The notes: generated from the letters alone by a model not told the origin. 12,420 nt of DNA from Flavobacteriaceae bacterium UBA5079 (GCA_002414705.1 DIAL01000076.1:12014-24433), one strand, 5' to 3'; numbered from the stretch's first letter, positions 1-6,975 are shown. Made by a program: numbers and translations.

Positions 1-60
1 TATATTACACCTAAATAAACCCTTGTTTTATTATTTTTACACTTAATAATTTTAAATATT

Positions 61-90
61 TCTTCCCTTAGGGAAGACGGCAGTTGGGCT
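61..90. repeat. Short hairpin intergenic repeat upstream of thyA
   Basis: A perfect 7-bp inverted repeat (TCTTCCC / GGGAAGA) with a 3-nt TTA loop spans 61-77 and is followed by a G-rich tail to position 90. It ends two bases before the thyA start codon. The layout, a CTTCCC-TTA-GGGAAG core followed by a 'GACGGcAGttGGGCT'-like tail, resembles short repeats I associate with intergenic regions of flavobacterial genomes; that family link is from memory. No second copy is visible in the window. If transcribed it would form a small hairpin in the thyA leader right at the start codon. The remaining DNA from 1 to 60 is AT-rich and shows no gene I can support. Confidence 0.5.
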
Positions 91-91
91 T

Positions 92-916
92 ATGAAACAA
101 TATCACGACCTAGTTAAACACGTATTAGAAAACGGTAACGAAAAAGGCGACCGTACAGGAACAGGAACAAAAAGTGTATTTGGCTACCAAATGCGTTTTG
201 ATTTAAGTGAAGGTTTCCCTATGGTAACTACCAAAAAACTACATTTAAAATCTATAGTTTACGAACTTTTATGGTTTTTAAAAGGCGATACCAACATAAA
301 ATATCTAACAGATAATGGTGTACGTATTTGGAATGAATGGGCTGATAAAAATGGCGATTTAGGCCCTGTTTATGGTCACCAATGGCGAAATTGGAATAAT
401 GATGATATTGATCAAATTAAAGATATTGTTGAAACCTTAAAAGCCAATCCAAATAGCAGACGTATGATGGTTTCTGCTTGGAATCCTTCCGTAATGCCAG
501 ACACATCAAAATCATTTGATGAAAATGTTGCCAACGGAAAAGCAGCACTCCCACCATGTCATGCTTTCTTTCAATTTTATGTGGCTGATGGCAAACTATC
601 GTGTCAATTATACCAACGCAGTGCAGATATATTTTTAGGTGTTCCCTTTAATATTGGTTCGTACGCACTTTTCACCATGATGATGGCACAAGTTTGTGGC
701 TATGAAGCTGGAGAATTCATCCACACCTTTGGTGATGCACATATTTACAGCAATCATTATGAGCAATTAGAATTGCAATTGTCGCGTGATATTAGACCGC
801 TTCCAAAAATGATTATCAATCCAGATGTTACGGATATTTTCGATTTCAAATTTGAAGATTTTACGTTAGTAGATTACAATCCTCATCCACATATTAAAGG
901 AATTGTAGCTGTATAA
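92..916 (+). CDS. thyA: Thymidylate synthase
   Basis: Converts dUMP and 5,10-methylene-THF to dTMP and dihydrofolate in the cytoplasm, the only de novo route to dTMP in organisms that use ThyA. The protein has 274 residues against 264 in E. coli. Family landmarks are all present: the RTGTGT phosphate-binding loop (Arg21), the paired arginines in NSRRMM (123-124), the catalytic cysteine in PPCH (Cys156, equivalent to E. coli Cys146), QRSADI with Arg176 and Asp179, Asn187 in PFNIGSY, and the C-terminal [11 protein letters not shown]. The 10-residue offset from E. coli arises in a short insertion at about 136-152, just before the active-site cysteine. The ATG at 92 gives the expected N-terminus. 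The TonB-C-like gene follows after 9 bp, suggesting cotranscription, and a DHFR gene lies two genes downstream, so the dTMP/folate cycle is clustered. Identification is secure. Confidence 0.98.
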   Translation: MKQYHDLVKHVLENGNEKGDRTGTGTKSVFGYQMRFDLSEGFPMVTTKKLHLKSIVYELLWFLKGDTNIKYLTDNGVRIWNEWADKNGDLGPVYGHQWRNWNNDDIDQIKDIVETLKANPNSRRMMVSAWNPSVMPDTSKSFDENVANGKAALPPCHAFFQFYVADGKLSCQLYQRSADIFLGVPFNIGSYALFTMMMAQVCGYEAGEFIHTFGDAHIYSNHYEQLELQLSRDIRPLPKMIINPDVTDIFDFKFEDFTLVDYNPHPHIKGIVAV

Positions 917-925
917 AATAAGTTC

Positions 926-1348
926 ATGAAAAACATCTTCCTATTACTTTGTTTCGCTTTTAGCCTAACAAGTTTTGCGCAACAAACCTTTACTCCAGAC
1001 TCAAAAAACACGCAATACCCGATGTTTCGCGGCTGCAAAAAGAGCGTTAGTAATGAAGATTTAAAAAAATGTACTATTGAAAAAATAATGGATTATATTA
1101 AAGTCAGCATCAACTATGAATTAGCTGACGTCTTATTTCCTTTAGATAAAACCACGCAGTTTCAAGTCAGTTTTAATATAAATGAAAAAGGCAAAGCCGA
1201 AGATATTTCCGCAAAAGCACACAAAAGAGACATGGCTGCTGAAGCCATTCGCGTTTTAAAACGCATGCCTAAAATGAAAGTACCTGGTACTATAGATGGT
1301 AAGCCTGCAAAATTCCCTGTCGAATTTTTAATGACCATTTATTTCTAA
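926..1348 (+). CDS. Exported TonB C-terminal-like domain protein
   Basis: A 140-residue protein with a clear Sec signal peptide: MKN followed by a hydrophobic stretch, with a probable signal peptidase I site after SFA (about residue 18). The mature part resembles the stand-alone TonB-C domains common in Flavobacteriaceae. It has the 'YPMFRGC...KKC' start (Cys37 and Cys49, possibly a periplasmic disulfide), the 'VSFNINEKGKAEDI' strand pair (81-94), a helix with 'AAEAIRVLKRMPKM' (104-117), and a final strand 'FPVEFLMTIYF'. There is no membrane anchor or proline-rich spacer, so it is not a full TonB energy transducer. Its role is unknown; a periplasmic protein-binding module is a reasonable inference. 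It begins 9 bp after thyA and probably shares its transcript, although no functional link to dTMP synthesis is evident. Confidence 0.8.
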   Translation: MKNIFLLLCFAFSLTSFAQQTFTPDSKNTQYPMFRGCKKSVSNEDLKKCTIEKIMDYIKVSINYELADVLFPLDKTTQFQVSFNINEKGKAEDISAKAHKRDMAAEAIRVLKRMPKMKVPGTIDGKPAKFPVEFLMTIYF

Positions 1349-1382
1349 TTTACTTCACATTATTAATTCACCAAAAATTAGC

Positions 1383-1390
1383 TAAATTTG
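1383..1390 (+). promoter_or_regulatory. Putative -7 element upstream of the DHFR gene
   Basis: TAAATTTG matches the Bacteroidota sigma-A -7 consensus TAnnTTTG exactly and lies 17 bp before the ATG at 1408. I see no good TTTG-type -33 element at the expected spacing. The 2TM-DHFR gene may therefore have its own weak promoter besides read-through from thyA. Confidence 0.4.
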
Positions 1391-1407
1391 TTTAAATTCA
1401 GTCAACC

Positions 1408-2310
1408 ATGTTTGGAAAGAAAAAAAATACGATACCAGAAATAGATAAGGAGCAACTAGAACTTTTAAAAACAGCTCAAGAACGCATGAAACAAAAAAAA
1501 CGCTTGTATGCGCATTTTGTCATATTTCTAATTGGATCTGTATTTTTAATTTTAGCAAATACCGCTTTAGGAATTGGCAAAGACGTTACGTTTTTTAATA
1601 TTGATTGGTTTGTTTATGCCATAGCAATTTGGTTGTTTCTACTTATTTATCATGTGTTTAATGTGTTTATTACATCTAAATTATTAAGCTCTAAATGGGA
1701 AGAAAAACAACTAAACCTCATGGTAAGCAAACAAAAACAGCGCATTGCCGAACTAAAAACACAGGTTGAGAAGGACTTTCCGCTTCCAGAAAAAAAAAGT
1801 CTGAAAGCGACTTCTAAAAATTCAGAAATCACCATAATTGTTGCTGCTGGCGAGAATAATGCCATTGGAAAAGACAATCAACTTATTTGGCATTTAAGTG
1901 ACGATTTAAAGCGCTTTAAAAACTTAACAAATGGGCATCATATTATTATGGGTCGAAAAACATTTGAAAGCTTTCCTAAACCCTTACCAAACCGAACCCA
2001 TATAGTTATTACACGTCAAGAAAATTACCAAGCACCTTCTGGTGTTATTGTCGTTAATAATTTAGAAGATGCTTTGGATGCGTCCAGAACAGATAAGCAA
2101 CCCTTTATAATTGGTGGTGGTGAAATTTACAAACAAGCTCTCAATTTAGCCGATAAATTAGAAATAACACGCGTGCACGCAAATTTTGAAGCGGATACAT
2201 TTTTCCCTGAAATAGACACCTCAATTTGGAAAGAAGTTACGAAAACAAGGCATCAAAAAGATGACAAACATGTCTACGATTTTTCATTTATAACCTACAT
2301 TAAAAACTAA
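1408..2310 (+). CDS. folA: Dihydrofolate reductase with N-terminal 2TM membrane domain
   Basis: A 300-residue fusion. Residues 1-100 form a 2TM-type domain: a basic amphipathic start with KKRLYAHFVIF, a first membrane helix at about 34-53, a second at about 66-90, then KWEEK. A charged linker (about 91-138) leads to a complete DHFR of about 160 residues (140-300). DHFR landmarks are the VAAGENNAIGK start, IWHLSDDLKRFK with Trp161 and the probable catalytic Asp166 (E. coli Trp22 and Asp27), the NADPH-binding MGRKTFES (181-188), and IIGGGEIYKQAL (234-245). It reduces dihydrofolate to THF, regenerating the cofactor used by ThyA upstream. The reading frame is continuous across the junction. An internal ATG at 1720 (residue 105) could in principle give a soluble form. 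The 2TM part predicts an inner-membrane location with the enzyme probably facing the cytoplasm. DHFR function is secure; the purpose of the anchor is unknown. Confidence 0.93.
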   Translation: MFGKKKNTIPEIDKEQLELLKTAQERMKQKKRLYAHFVIFLIGSVFLILANTALGIGKDVTFFNIDWFVYAIAIWLFLLIYHVFNVFITSKLLSSKWEEKQLNLMVSKQKQRIAELKTQVEKDFPLPEKKSLKATSKNSEITIIVAAGENNAIGKDNQLIWHLSDDLKRFKNLTNGHHIIMGRKTFESFPKPLPNRTHIVITRQENYQAPSGVIVVNNLEDALDASRTDKQPFIIGGGEIYKQALNLADKLEITRVHANFEADTFFPEIDTSIWKEVTKTRHQKDDKHVYDFSFITYIKN

Positions 2311-2351
2311 CACACTTTTCTTCAAAAGAAAAAAAGCAATTTAATAATTCG

Positions 2352-2382
2352 TGAAAAGCGTCACAGATTTTTCATAATTTCG
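2352..2382 (+). promoter_or_regulatory. Putative promoter of the FAD oxidoreductase gene
   Basis: TAATTTCG at 2375-2382 matches TAnnTTTG with one mismatch and sits 4 bp from the ATG at 2387. A TGAAAA at 2352, about 20 bp upstream, is a possible degenerate -33 element. The resulting leader would be extremely short or absent, which weakens the call slightly. Confidence 0.4.
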
Positions 2383-2386
2383 CGCC

Positions 2387-3937
2387 ATGGTTAAAGACAT
2401 TCAATTACGCGTTACTTTAGTAGAAGAAGAACGTGCTGATATTTTACTAATTAAAGCGTCTCAATTTCTGGATATAAGTCGCGATAAAATTTCAGGCATA
2501 AAAGTGCTCCGAAAGTCTATTGACGCGCGAAAACCTAAAATAATTTTCAATTACAAAGTGGCCGTTTATATTAACGAGCCTATTCCTGAAACTTCGGAAT
2601 ACACCTTTGATTATAAAGATATTTCCAAAGCAAAACCCATTCATATTATTGGTTTTGGTCCAGCAGGAATGTATGCCGCTTTACGTTGTATTGAACTCGG
2701 TTTTAAACCCATTGTTTTGGAACGCGGTAAAAATGTAAAAGACCGACGTCGGGATTTAAAAGCCATTAACCAAGATCATTTTGTTAATGAAGATTCCAAC
2801 TATTGCTTTGGTGAAGGTGGTGCAGGAACCTATAGCGATGGCAAATTGTACACCCGAAGTTTAAAGCGTGGCGATGTACGACGTATTTTTGAAAACCTAG
2901 TCTATCATGGTGCAACCGATCAAATTTTAGTAGATGCACATCCACATATTGGCACCAATAAATTACCTAAAGTGGTTCAGAATATTCGTGAAACCATTTT
3001 AAAGTATGGTGGTGAAATTCATTTTGAAACACGCGTAACCGATTTTACCATAAAAAACAATGCCATTGAAGCTATTCAGTTAAAGAATGGTGATGAAATG
3101 GAAGCCAATCGGGTAATATTAGCAACAGGACATTCGGCAAGAGATATTTTCTATTTATTGCATAAAAAGGAAATTGCTTTAGAAGCAAAATCCTTCGCAA
3201 TGGGAGTTCGAGCCGAACATCCACAAGAAATTATTGACAATATTCAATACCACTGTAGTGGTAAACGAAGCGATTTATTGCCTGCCGCTTCTTACAGTTT
3301 GGTGCATCAAGTTAATGATCGTGGTGTGTATTCATTCTGTATGTGCCCTGGTGGTTTTATAGTACCAGCTGCTACAGCTAATGGTGAAGTGGTGGTCAAT
3401 GGTATGTCTCCTTCCAAACGAAATAATTTGTTTGCTAATTCTGGGATTGTGGTAGAAATAGATGTTCATAAAGATTTACAGAAATACGAACATTTTGGCG
3501 TTTTAAAAGGCTTGGAATATCAGAAGGATTTAGAGCGTCTAGCCTTTACAGCTGGTGGCAGAAGTCAGGCAGCTCCAGCACAACGTTTAACGGATTTTGT
3601 AAACGGCAAACTATCAACTAGTTTAAATTCTACTTCGTATCAACCTGGTTTAAATTCGGCACCGTTACACTCCTTATTGCCAAAATTTATTGGGAGTCGT
3701 TTACGTCAGGGCTTTAAGGCTTTTGGAGAAAAAATGCATGGATATTATACAGAAGAAGCTAACATTGTTGGTGTTGAATCCCGTACATCTTCTCCAGTTA
3801 GCATTCCTAGAAATGACCAATTAGAACATACGCAAATCAAAGGATTATATCCTTGTGGTGAAGGTGGTGGTTATGCTGGTGGTATTGTTTCTGCAGCTAT
3901 GGATGGCGAGCGTTGTGCAGAATCGGCTTGCTCTTAA
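2387..3937 (+). CDS. FAD-dependent oxidoreductase (COG2509-like, uncharacterised)
   Basis: A 516-residue protein with a Rossmann FAD/NAD(P)-binding fold. Residues 1-80 form a small alpha/beta domain typical of this family, with basic segments such as RKSIDARKPK. The dinucleotide motif is GFGPAG (89-94), with the ribose-binding acid at Glu112 in VLERG. The glycine-rich GEGGAGTYSDGKL (142-154) is the family hallmark. VILATGHSARD is the second conserved strand-loop, and GEGGGYAGGIVSAAMDG (491-507) closes the FAD site. These features match bacterial 'uncharacterised FAD-dependent dehydrogenases', for which no substrate is established to my knowledge. No signal peptide or membrane helix is seen, so it is cytoplasmic. 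It is separated from DHFR by 76 bp and probably has its own promoter. Fold and cofactor are confident; substrate and partner are unknown. Confidence 0.88.
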   Translation: MVKDIQLRVTLVEEERADILLIKASQFLDISRDKISGIKVLRKSIDARKPKIIFNYKVAVYINEPIPETSEYTFDYKDISKAKPIHIIGFGPAGMYAALRCIELGFKPIVLERGKNVKDRRRDLKAINQDHFVNEDSNYCFGEGGAGTYSDGKLYTRSLKRGDVRRIFENLVYHGATDQILVDAHPHIGTNKLPKVVQNIRETILKYGGEIHFETRVTDFTIKNNAIEAIQLKNGDEMEANRVILATGHSARDIFYLLHKKEIALEAKSFAMGVRAEHPQEIIDNIQYHCSGKRSDLLPAASYSLVHQVNDRGVYSFCMCPGGFIVPAATANGEVVVNGMSPSKRNNLFANSGIVVEIDVHKDLQKYEHFGVLKGLEYQKDLERLAFTAGGRSQAAPAQRLTDFVNGKLSTSLNSTSYQPGLNSAPLHSLLPKFIGSRLRQGFKAFGEKMHGYYTEEANIVGVESRTSSPVSIPRNDQLEHTQIKGLYPCGEGGGYAGGIVSAAMDGERCAESACS

Positions 3938-4039
3938 GAATTCAAAAAAAAATGTTTGTTGTGGAATTGCATAAATTGTCTATTTAATCATTTAATGGCT
4001 ACGTATCTCAATAATTATCGGGACTATAAATAAATTTCC

Positions 4040-4047
4040 TATTTTTG
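4040..4047 (+). promoter_or_regulatory. Putative -7 element of the fabD-lspA operon
   Basis: TATTTTTG is an exact match to TAnnTTTG and lies 22 bp before the preferred fabD ATG at 4070. A convincing -33 element is not visible. The preceding 102 bp after the oxidoreductase gene contain no clear terminator, so read-through is possible. Confidence 0.45.
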
Positions 4048-4069
4048 TGGCAATCAAAATTTGAATCAG

Positions 4070-4963
4070 ATGAACGCATATATATTTCCAGGTCAAGGCG
4101 CCCAATTTTCAGGAATGGGACTAGACCTTTACGAAAAATCACCTCTAGCTCAAGAATTATTTGAAACTGCAAACGATATATTAGGTTTTAATATTACCGA
4201 TATTATGTTTGAGGGATCAGCTGAAGACTTAAAACAAACCAAAGTTACACAACCTGCTATCTTTTTACATTCGGTTATACTCTCCAAAGTTTTGGGTGCT
4301 ACTTTCAAACCTGATATGGTTGCTGGACATTCGTTAGGCGAATTTTCTGCATTAGTTGCTAATGGCACAATGTCTTTTGAAGATGGTGTAAAATTGGTTT
4401 CGGTACGTGCTTTGGCCATGCAAAAAGCATGTGAGATTCAGCCAAGCACTATGGCTGCTGTTTTAGGATTAGATGATGCTATTGTTGAAAAAATATGTGC
4501 TGAAACTGCTGGTATTGTAGTTGCAGCCAATTATAATTGCCCTGGACAATTAGTAATTTCTGGAGGAATTGACGCTATTAATAAAGCTTGTGAAACCTTG
4601 AAAGAAGCTGGTGCACGTCGAGCATTAGTATTACCAGTTGGTGGTGCATTTCACTCACCTTTAATGGAACCTGCTCGTGAAGAATTAGCAGCTGCTATTG
4701 AAGCTACTACCTTTGGCAAACCAATTTGCCCAATTTATCAAAATGTAACGGCAAATGCAGTTATGGATGAAGCTATGATAAAAGCTAATTTAATTTCACA
4801 ATTAACAGCTCCTGTTAAATGGACGCAGTCTGTTCAGCAAATGATTGCCGATGGTGCCACGGTCTTTACAGAAGTAGGACCTGGAAATGTATTACAAGGT
4901 TTGGTAAAGAAAATTAATAGAGAAGCCCAAACGGCTGCTGCAACTTTTGAAACGGAAGCATAA
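4070..4963 (+). CDS. fabD: Malonyl-CoA:ACP transacylase
   Basis: Transfers malonyl from CoA to acyl carrier protein, the step that feeds type II fatty acid synthesis. The protein has 297 residues from ATG 4070, a typical FabD length. Motifs are YIFPGQGAQFSGMG (4-17), the nucleophile elbow GHSLGEFSA with Ser88, Arg113 in SVRALA, and the catalytic His195 in GGAFHSPLMEPA. GPGNVLQGL closes the fold. An upstream in-frame TTG at 4061 would add three residues (M-N-Q). I prefer ATG 4070 because FabD proteins normally begin directly with 'MxAYxFPGQG'. The stop codon overlaps the lspA start in TAATG, indicating translational coupling. Identification is secure; the start is the only uncertainty. Confidence 0.96.
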   Translation: MNAYIFPGQGAQFSGMGLDLYEKSPLAQELFETANDILGFNITDIMFEGSAEDLKQTKVTQPAIFLHSVILSKVLGATFKPDMVAGHSLGEFSALVANGTMSFEDGVKLVSVRALAMQKACEIQPSTMAAVLGLDDAIVEKICAETAGIVVAANYNCPGQLVISGGIDAINKACETLKEAGARRALVLPVGGAFHSPLMEPAREELAAAIEATTFGKPICPIYQNVTANAVMDEAMIKANLISQLTAPVKWTQSVQQMIADGATVFTEVGPGNVLQGLVKKINREAQTAAATFETEA

Positions 4964-5463
4964 TGAAACTCTCTCGTACCACTTGGATTATCCTACTAAT
5001 AGTATTTAACATTGTTATTGATCAGGTTACTAAAATTATTGTTAGAGCTGATGTTATTCCTGGCAGTCAAACACCAATAATTGGTGATATTTTCACGTTG
5101 CATAACGTAGAAAATTCGGGCGCATTTTTAGGAATGGGAAGCGATTTTAATCCAACCTTGCGAATCATTTTATTATTAATACTTCCAACCGTTGTTTTAG
5201 GTTATGTCGTATATTATATCCTTACAAATAAAAGTTTAGATCGTAATTCACTTATTGGTTTCAGCTGTATTGTTGGTGGAGGCGTTGCAAATGTATATGA
5301 TAGAATAGTTTATGGTTCGGTTACCGATTTCCTTCATATAGATTTAAGTGGTGTTTTTAGGACAGGTATTTTCAACGTTGCAGATATGTCTGTTATGTTT
5401 GGAATGGGACTTTTATTGTTTGCAAGTTTTAAAGGCAAAAAAACCATTAAAGAAACCTCTTAA
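4963..5463 (+). CDS. lspA: Lipoprotein signal peptidase (signal peptidase II)
   Basis: An inner-membrane aspartyl protease that removes the signal peptide of diacylglyceryl-modified prolipoproteins. At 166 residues it is normal in length, with four hydrophobic segments at roughly 7-28, 67-87, 96-115 and 136-155. Conserved boxes are DQVTKIIVR (20-28), NSGAFLGM (51-58), GGGVANVYDRIVYG (105-118), TDFL with catalytic Asp122, and FNVADMS with catalytic Asp141; the 19-residue spacing equals that of the known LspA dyad. The ATG overlaps the fabD stop by one base, so the two are coupled. A lipoprotein that would be a substrate is encoded at 9551. An inverted repeat at 5488-5530 probably ends the transcript. 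Confidence 0.96.
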   Translation: MKLSRTTWIILLIVFNIVIDQVTKIIVRADVIPGSQTPIIGDIFTLHNVENSGAFLGMGSDFNPTLRIILLLILPTVVLGYVVYYILTNKSLDRNSLIGFSCIVGGGVANVYDRIVYGSVTDFLHIDLSGVFRTGIFNVADMSVMFGMGLLLFASFKGKKTIKETS

Positions 5464-5487
5464 AAACATATCAAATTTAGACGCATT

Positions 5488-5530
5488 AAACGTGTCGAGG
5501 TCATATTTTAGGTATGCTTTCGACACGTTT
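5488..5530. terminator. Long-loop inverted repeat, probable terminator between convergent genes
   Basis: A perfect 11-bp inverted repeat (AAACGTGTCGA at 5488-5498, TCGACACGTTT at 5520-5530) encloses a 21-nt loop, and two G-U pairs could extend the stem inward. The plus-strand 3' arm runs into TTTTAGCTT. It lies 24 bp after lspA and 30 bp beyond the end of the convergent small gene, where a bidirectional terminator is expected. The loop is longer than usual and the T-tract is weak, so a protein-binding palindrome is the alternative. Confidence 0.5.
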
Positions 5531-5560
5531 TAGCTTAAAAAAAGATCGTTTATTAACTAT

Positions 5561-5752
5561 TTATCTTGCTAGTTCGCAAGATTCACAATCTTTAATTTTC
5601 CCGTAATACGTTTCACGATATTTGTGAACGGTTTTAACAGGAATACTTAAAAATTGCTTTTTAATGTAGGTTACTTTAGTAAGCAATTCACCCATTTTTG
5701 GCGTGAATCTTTTTTCGACTTTCGTCTCGCGTTTTACTGTAATCAATTTCAT
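5561..5752 (-). CDS. Small conserved-looking protein with C-terminal CxxC
   Basis: Residues from ATG 5752 give a 63-residue basic protein with the segments EKRFTPKMGELLTKVTY (13-29), IPVKTVHKYRETYYGK (37-52) and a terminal DCESCELAR with Cys56 and Cys59. An upstream in-frame ATG at 5833 would add 27 hydrophobic residues. I prefer 5752 because a promoter-like TTACTTTG (5774-5781, minus strand) falls inside that extension and the sequence from 5752 looks like a compact folded unit. It carries no signal peptide in the short form. I do not recognise a named family; it resembles small hypothetical proteins of flavobacteria. The CxxC could bind a metal or be redox active, but two cysteines alone do not prove this. 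It lies on the same strand as galE, about 200 bp downstream. Confidence 0.6.
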   Translation of the reverse strand: MKLITVKRETKVEKRFTPKMGELLTKVTYIKKQFLSIPVKTVHKYRETYYGKIKDCESCELAR

Positions 5753-5773
5753 ATTATCTCGTATCATTTGGTA

Positions 5774-5781
5774 CAAAGTAA
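5774..5781 (-). promoter_or_regulatory. Possible -7 element for the small CxxC gene
   Basis: Read on the minus strand this is TTACTTTG, one mismatch from TAnnTTTG, 21 bp before the ATG at 5752. No convincing -33 box is seen. The DNA from 5753 to 5952 otherwise holds no supported gene. Confidence 0.3.
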
Positions 5782-5937
5782 CAAAGGATTTGAATACTAT
5801 CCAAAAATTGACTATTAAAACACTGTTAATCAATATAATAATATCAATTCACTAATCAAAATAGCATAACGTTAACATAAATTCAACGAAACGTCTAAAT
5901 AATTATGATATAGTAAATGCATGATTTAGAGGTAAAT

Positions 5938-5963
5938 TTCTATAATCCACTTCTATAATCCAC
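5938..5963. repeat. 13-bp perfect tandem duplication across the galE stop codon
   Basis: TTCTATAATCCAC occurs twice back to back (5938-5950 and 5951-5963). The right copy contains the galE stop (TAG, minus strand, 5953-5955) and its last codons; the left copy is just downstream of the gene. The protein sequence is unaffected, because translation stops in the first copy read. It looks like a recent slippage duplication. Confidence 0.85.
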
Positions 5964-6975
5964 GAATTTTTTTCTCCCATTTCCAGGCAGATAATATGGC
6001 TTCATTTAATGAAGATTTTGCTTCCCAACCTAATTCTGTATTTGCTTTGGTTGTATCTGCATAGGCGGAAATAACATCACCTATTCGTCTATCTGCAATT
6101 TGATAATTCAATTTTTTATCTGAAACACGCTCAAAAGCATGAATAACTTCTAATACCGAACTACCAACACCAGTTCCAATATTAAAGGTTTCATAATTAG
6201 CTATATTCTTCTTACTTAACAAACGTTTTAGAGCGACTACATGCGCTTTGGCTAAATCCACTACATGAATATAATCGCGAATACAAGTACCATCTGGTGT
6301 TGGATAATCATCTCCAAAAACGGAGAGAGCATCTCGTAAACCAGCACCTGTTTGGGTAATAAATGGTACTAAATTTTGTGGTACTCCAATAGGTAATTCA
6401 CCTATTCTAGCAGTTGGATGCGCACCAATAGGATTAAAATACCGTAAAGCAATGGCATTTAAATTAGGCTTTACTTTACAGGTATCTTTTATAATTTCTT
6501 CACCAATCTGTTTAGTGTTTCCGTAAGGAGATTCTGCAGGTTTTATAGCTGCATTTTCAGTAATTGGCATTTCATCTGCTTGACCATAAACGGTACAAGA
6601 AGAGCTAAATATAAAGTTCGCCTCTGTTTTTGCAGCCAATTCTTGCAACACATATATTAGCGTATTTAGATTATTTTCATAATACATTAAAGGTTCCTGA
6701 ACACTTTCACCAACAGCTTTACTAGCCGCAAAATGAATAACACCTTTAATATCTTTATATTTTGAGAAGAAATTTTGAACAGCCGATTTATCTTTCAACT
6801 CCAGTTTTTCAAAAATGGGTGATTTACCAGAAATAGCTGTAATTCCCTCCAAAACATCCATAGAAGAGTTAGATAAATTATCAATAATTACCACTTCAAA
6901 ACCTTCACTTTGTAATTCAACAACGGTATGTGAGCCAATAAACCCTAAACCGCCTGTAACTAATATTTTATCCAT
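5953..6975 (-). CDS. galE: UDP-glucose 4-epimerase
   Basis: Interconverts UDP-glucose and UDP-galactose with tightly bound NAD+, supplying galactosyl units for surface glycans and serving galactose catabolism. The 340-residue length is typical (338 in E. coli). The extended SDR fold is complete: NAD-binding GGLGFIGSH (8-16), HFAASKAVGES (81-91), the serine cluster SSSCTVYG (124-131), catalytic YGNTK with Tyr151 and Lys155, YFNPIGAHPT, and the substrate-binding VFGDDYPTPDGTCIRDYIHVVDLA. The start ATG overlaps the end of the DegT aminotransferase gene by 8 bp, so the two are cotranscribed and coupled. The context with a sugar aminotransferase suggests polysaccharide or glycoconjugate synthesis. 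A paralogous epimerase acting on UDP-GlcNAc cannot be excluded from sequence alone. Confidence 0.93.
   Translation of the reverse strand: MDKILVTGGLGFIGSHTVVELQSEGFEVVIIDNLSNSSMDVLEGITAISGKSPIFEKLELKDKSAVQNFFSKYKDIKGVIHFAASKAVGESVQEPLMYYENNLNTLIYVLQELAAKTEANFIFSSSCTVYGQADEMPITENAAIKPAESPYGNTKQIGEEIIKDTCKVKPNLNAIALRYFNPIGAHPTARIGELPIGVPQNLVPFITQTGAGLRDALSVFGDDYPTPDGTCIRDYIHVVDLAKAHVVALKRLLSKKNIANYETFNIGTGVGSSVLEVIHAFERVSDKKLNYQIADRRIGDVISAYADTTKANTELGWEAKSSLNEAILSAWKWEKKIRGL

Noticed and set aside
1650..1877. 75-codon minus-strand open frame inside the DHFR gene
   Set aside because: Antisense to the linker and DHFR start; composition is a shadow of the coding strand with no recognisable motif.
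2311..2335. TTTTCTT/AAGAAAA hairpin after DHFR as a terminator
   Set aside because: The stem is short, nearly all A/T with a single C-G pair, and lacks a following T-tract, so it should not terminate transcription reliably.
4061..4069. TTG 4061 as the fabD start
   Set aside because: Possible, but ATG 4070 gives the standard FabD N-terminus and a normal leader from the -7 element at 4040.
4150..4419. 89-codon minus-strand open frame inside fabD
   Set aside because: Antisense to the FabD active-site region, where the sense frame has all catalytic motifs.
5348..5533. 61-codon plus-strand frame overlapping the lspA 3' end
   Set aside because: Mostly within lspA out of frame and running through the inverted repeat at 5488-5530; no motif supports it.
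5753..5833. 27-residue hydrophobic N-terminal extension of the small CxxC protein
   Set aside because: It contains a promoter-like -7 element and three alternative Met codons, and the low-complexity AT-rich sequence looks non-coding. A signal-anchor reading is not excluded.
5834..5952. Possible regulatory RNA or riboswitch downstream of galE
   Set aside because: AT-rich with no stable stem or known motif visible apart from the 13-bp duplication.
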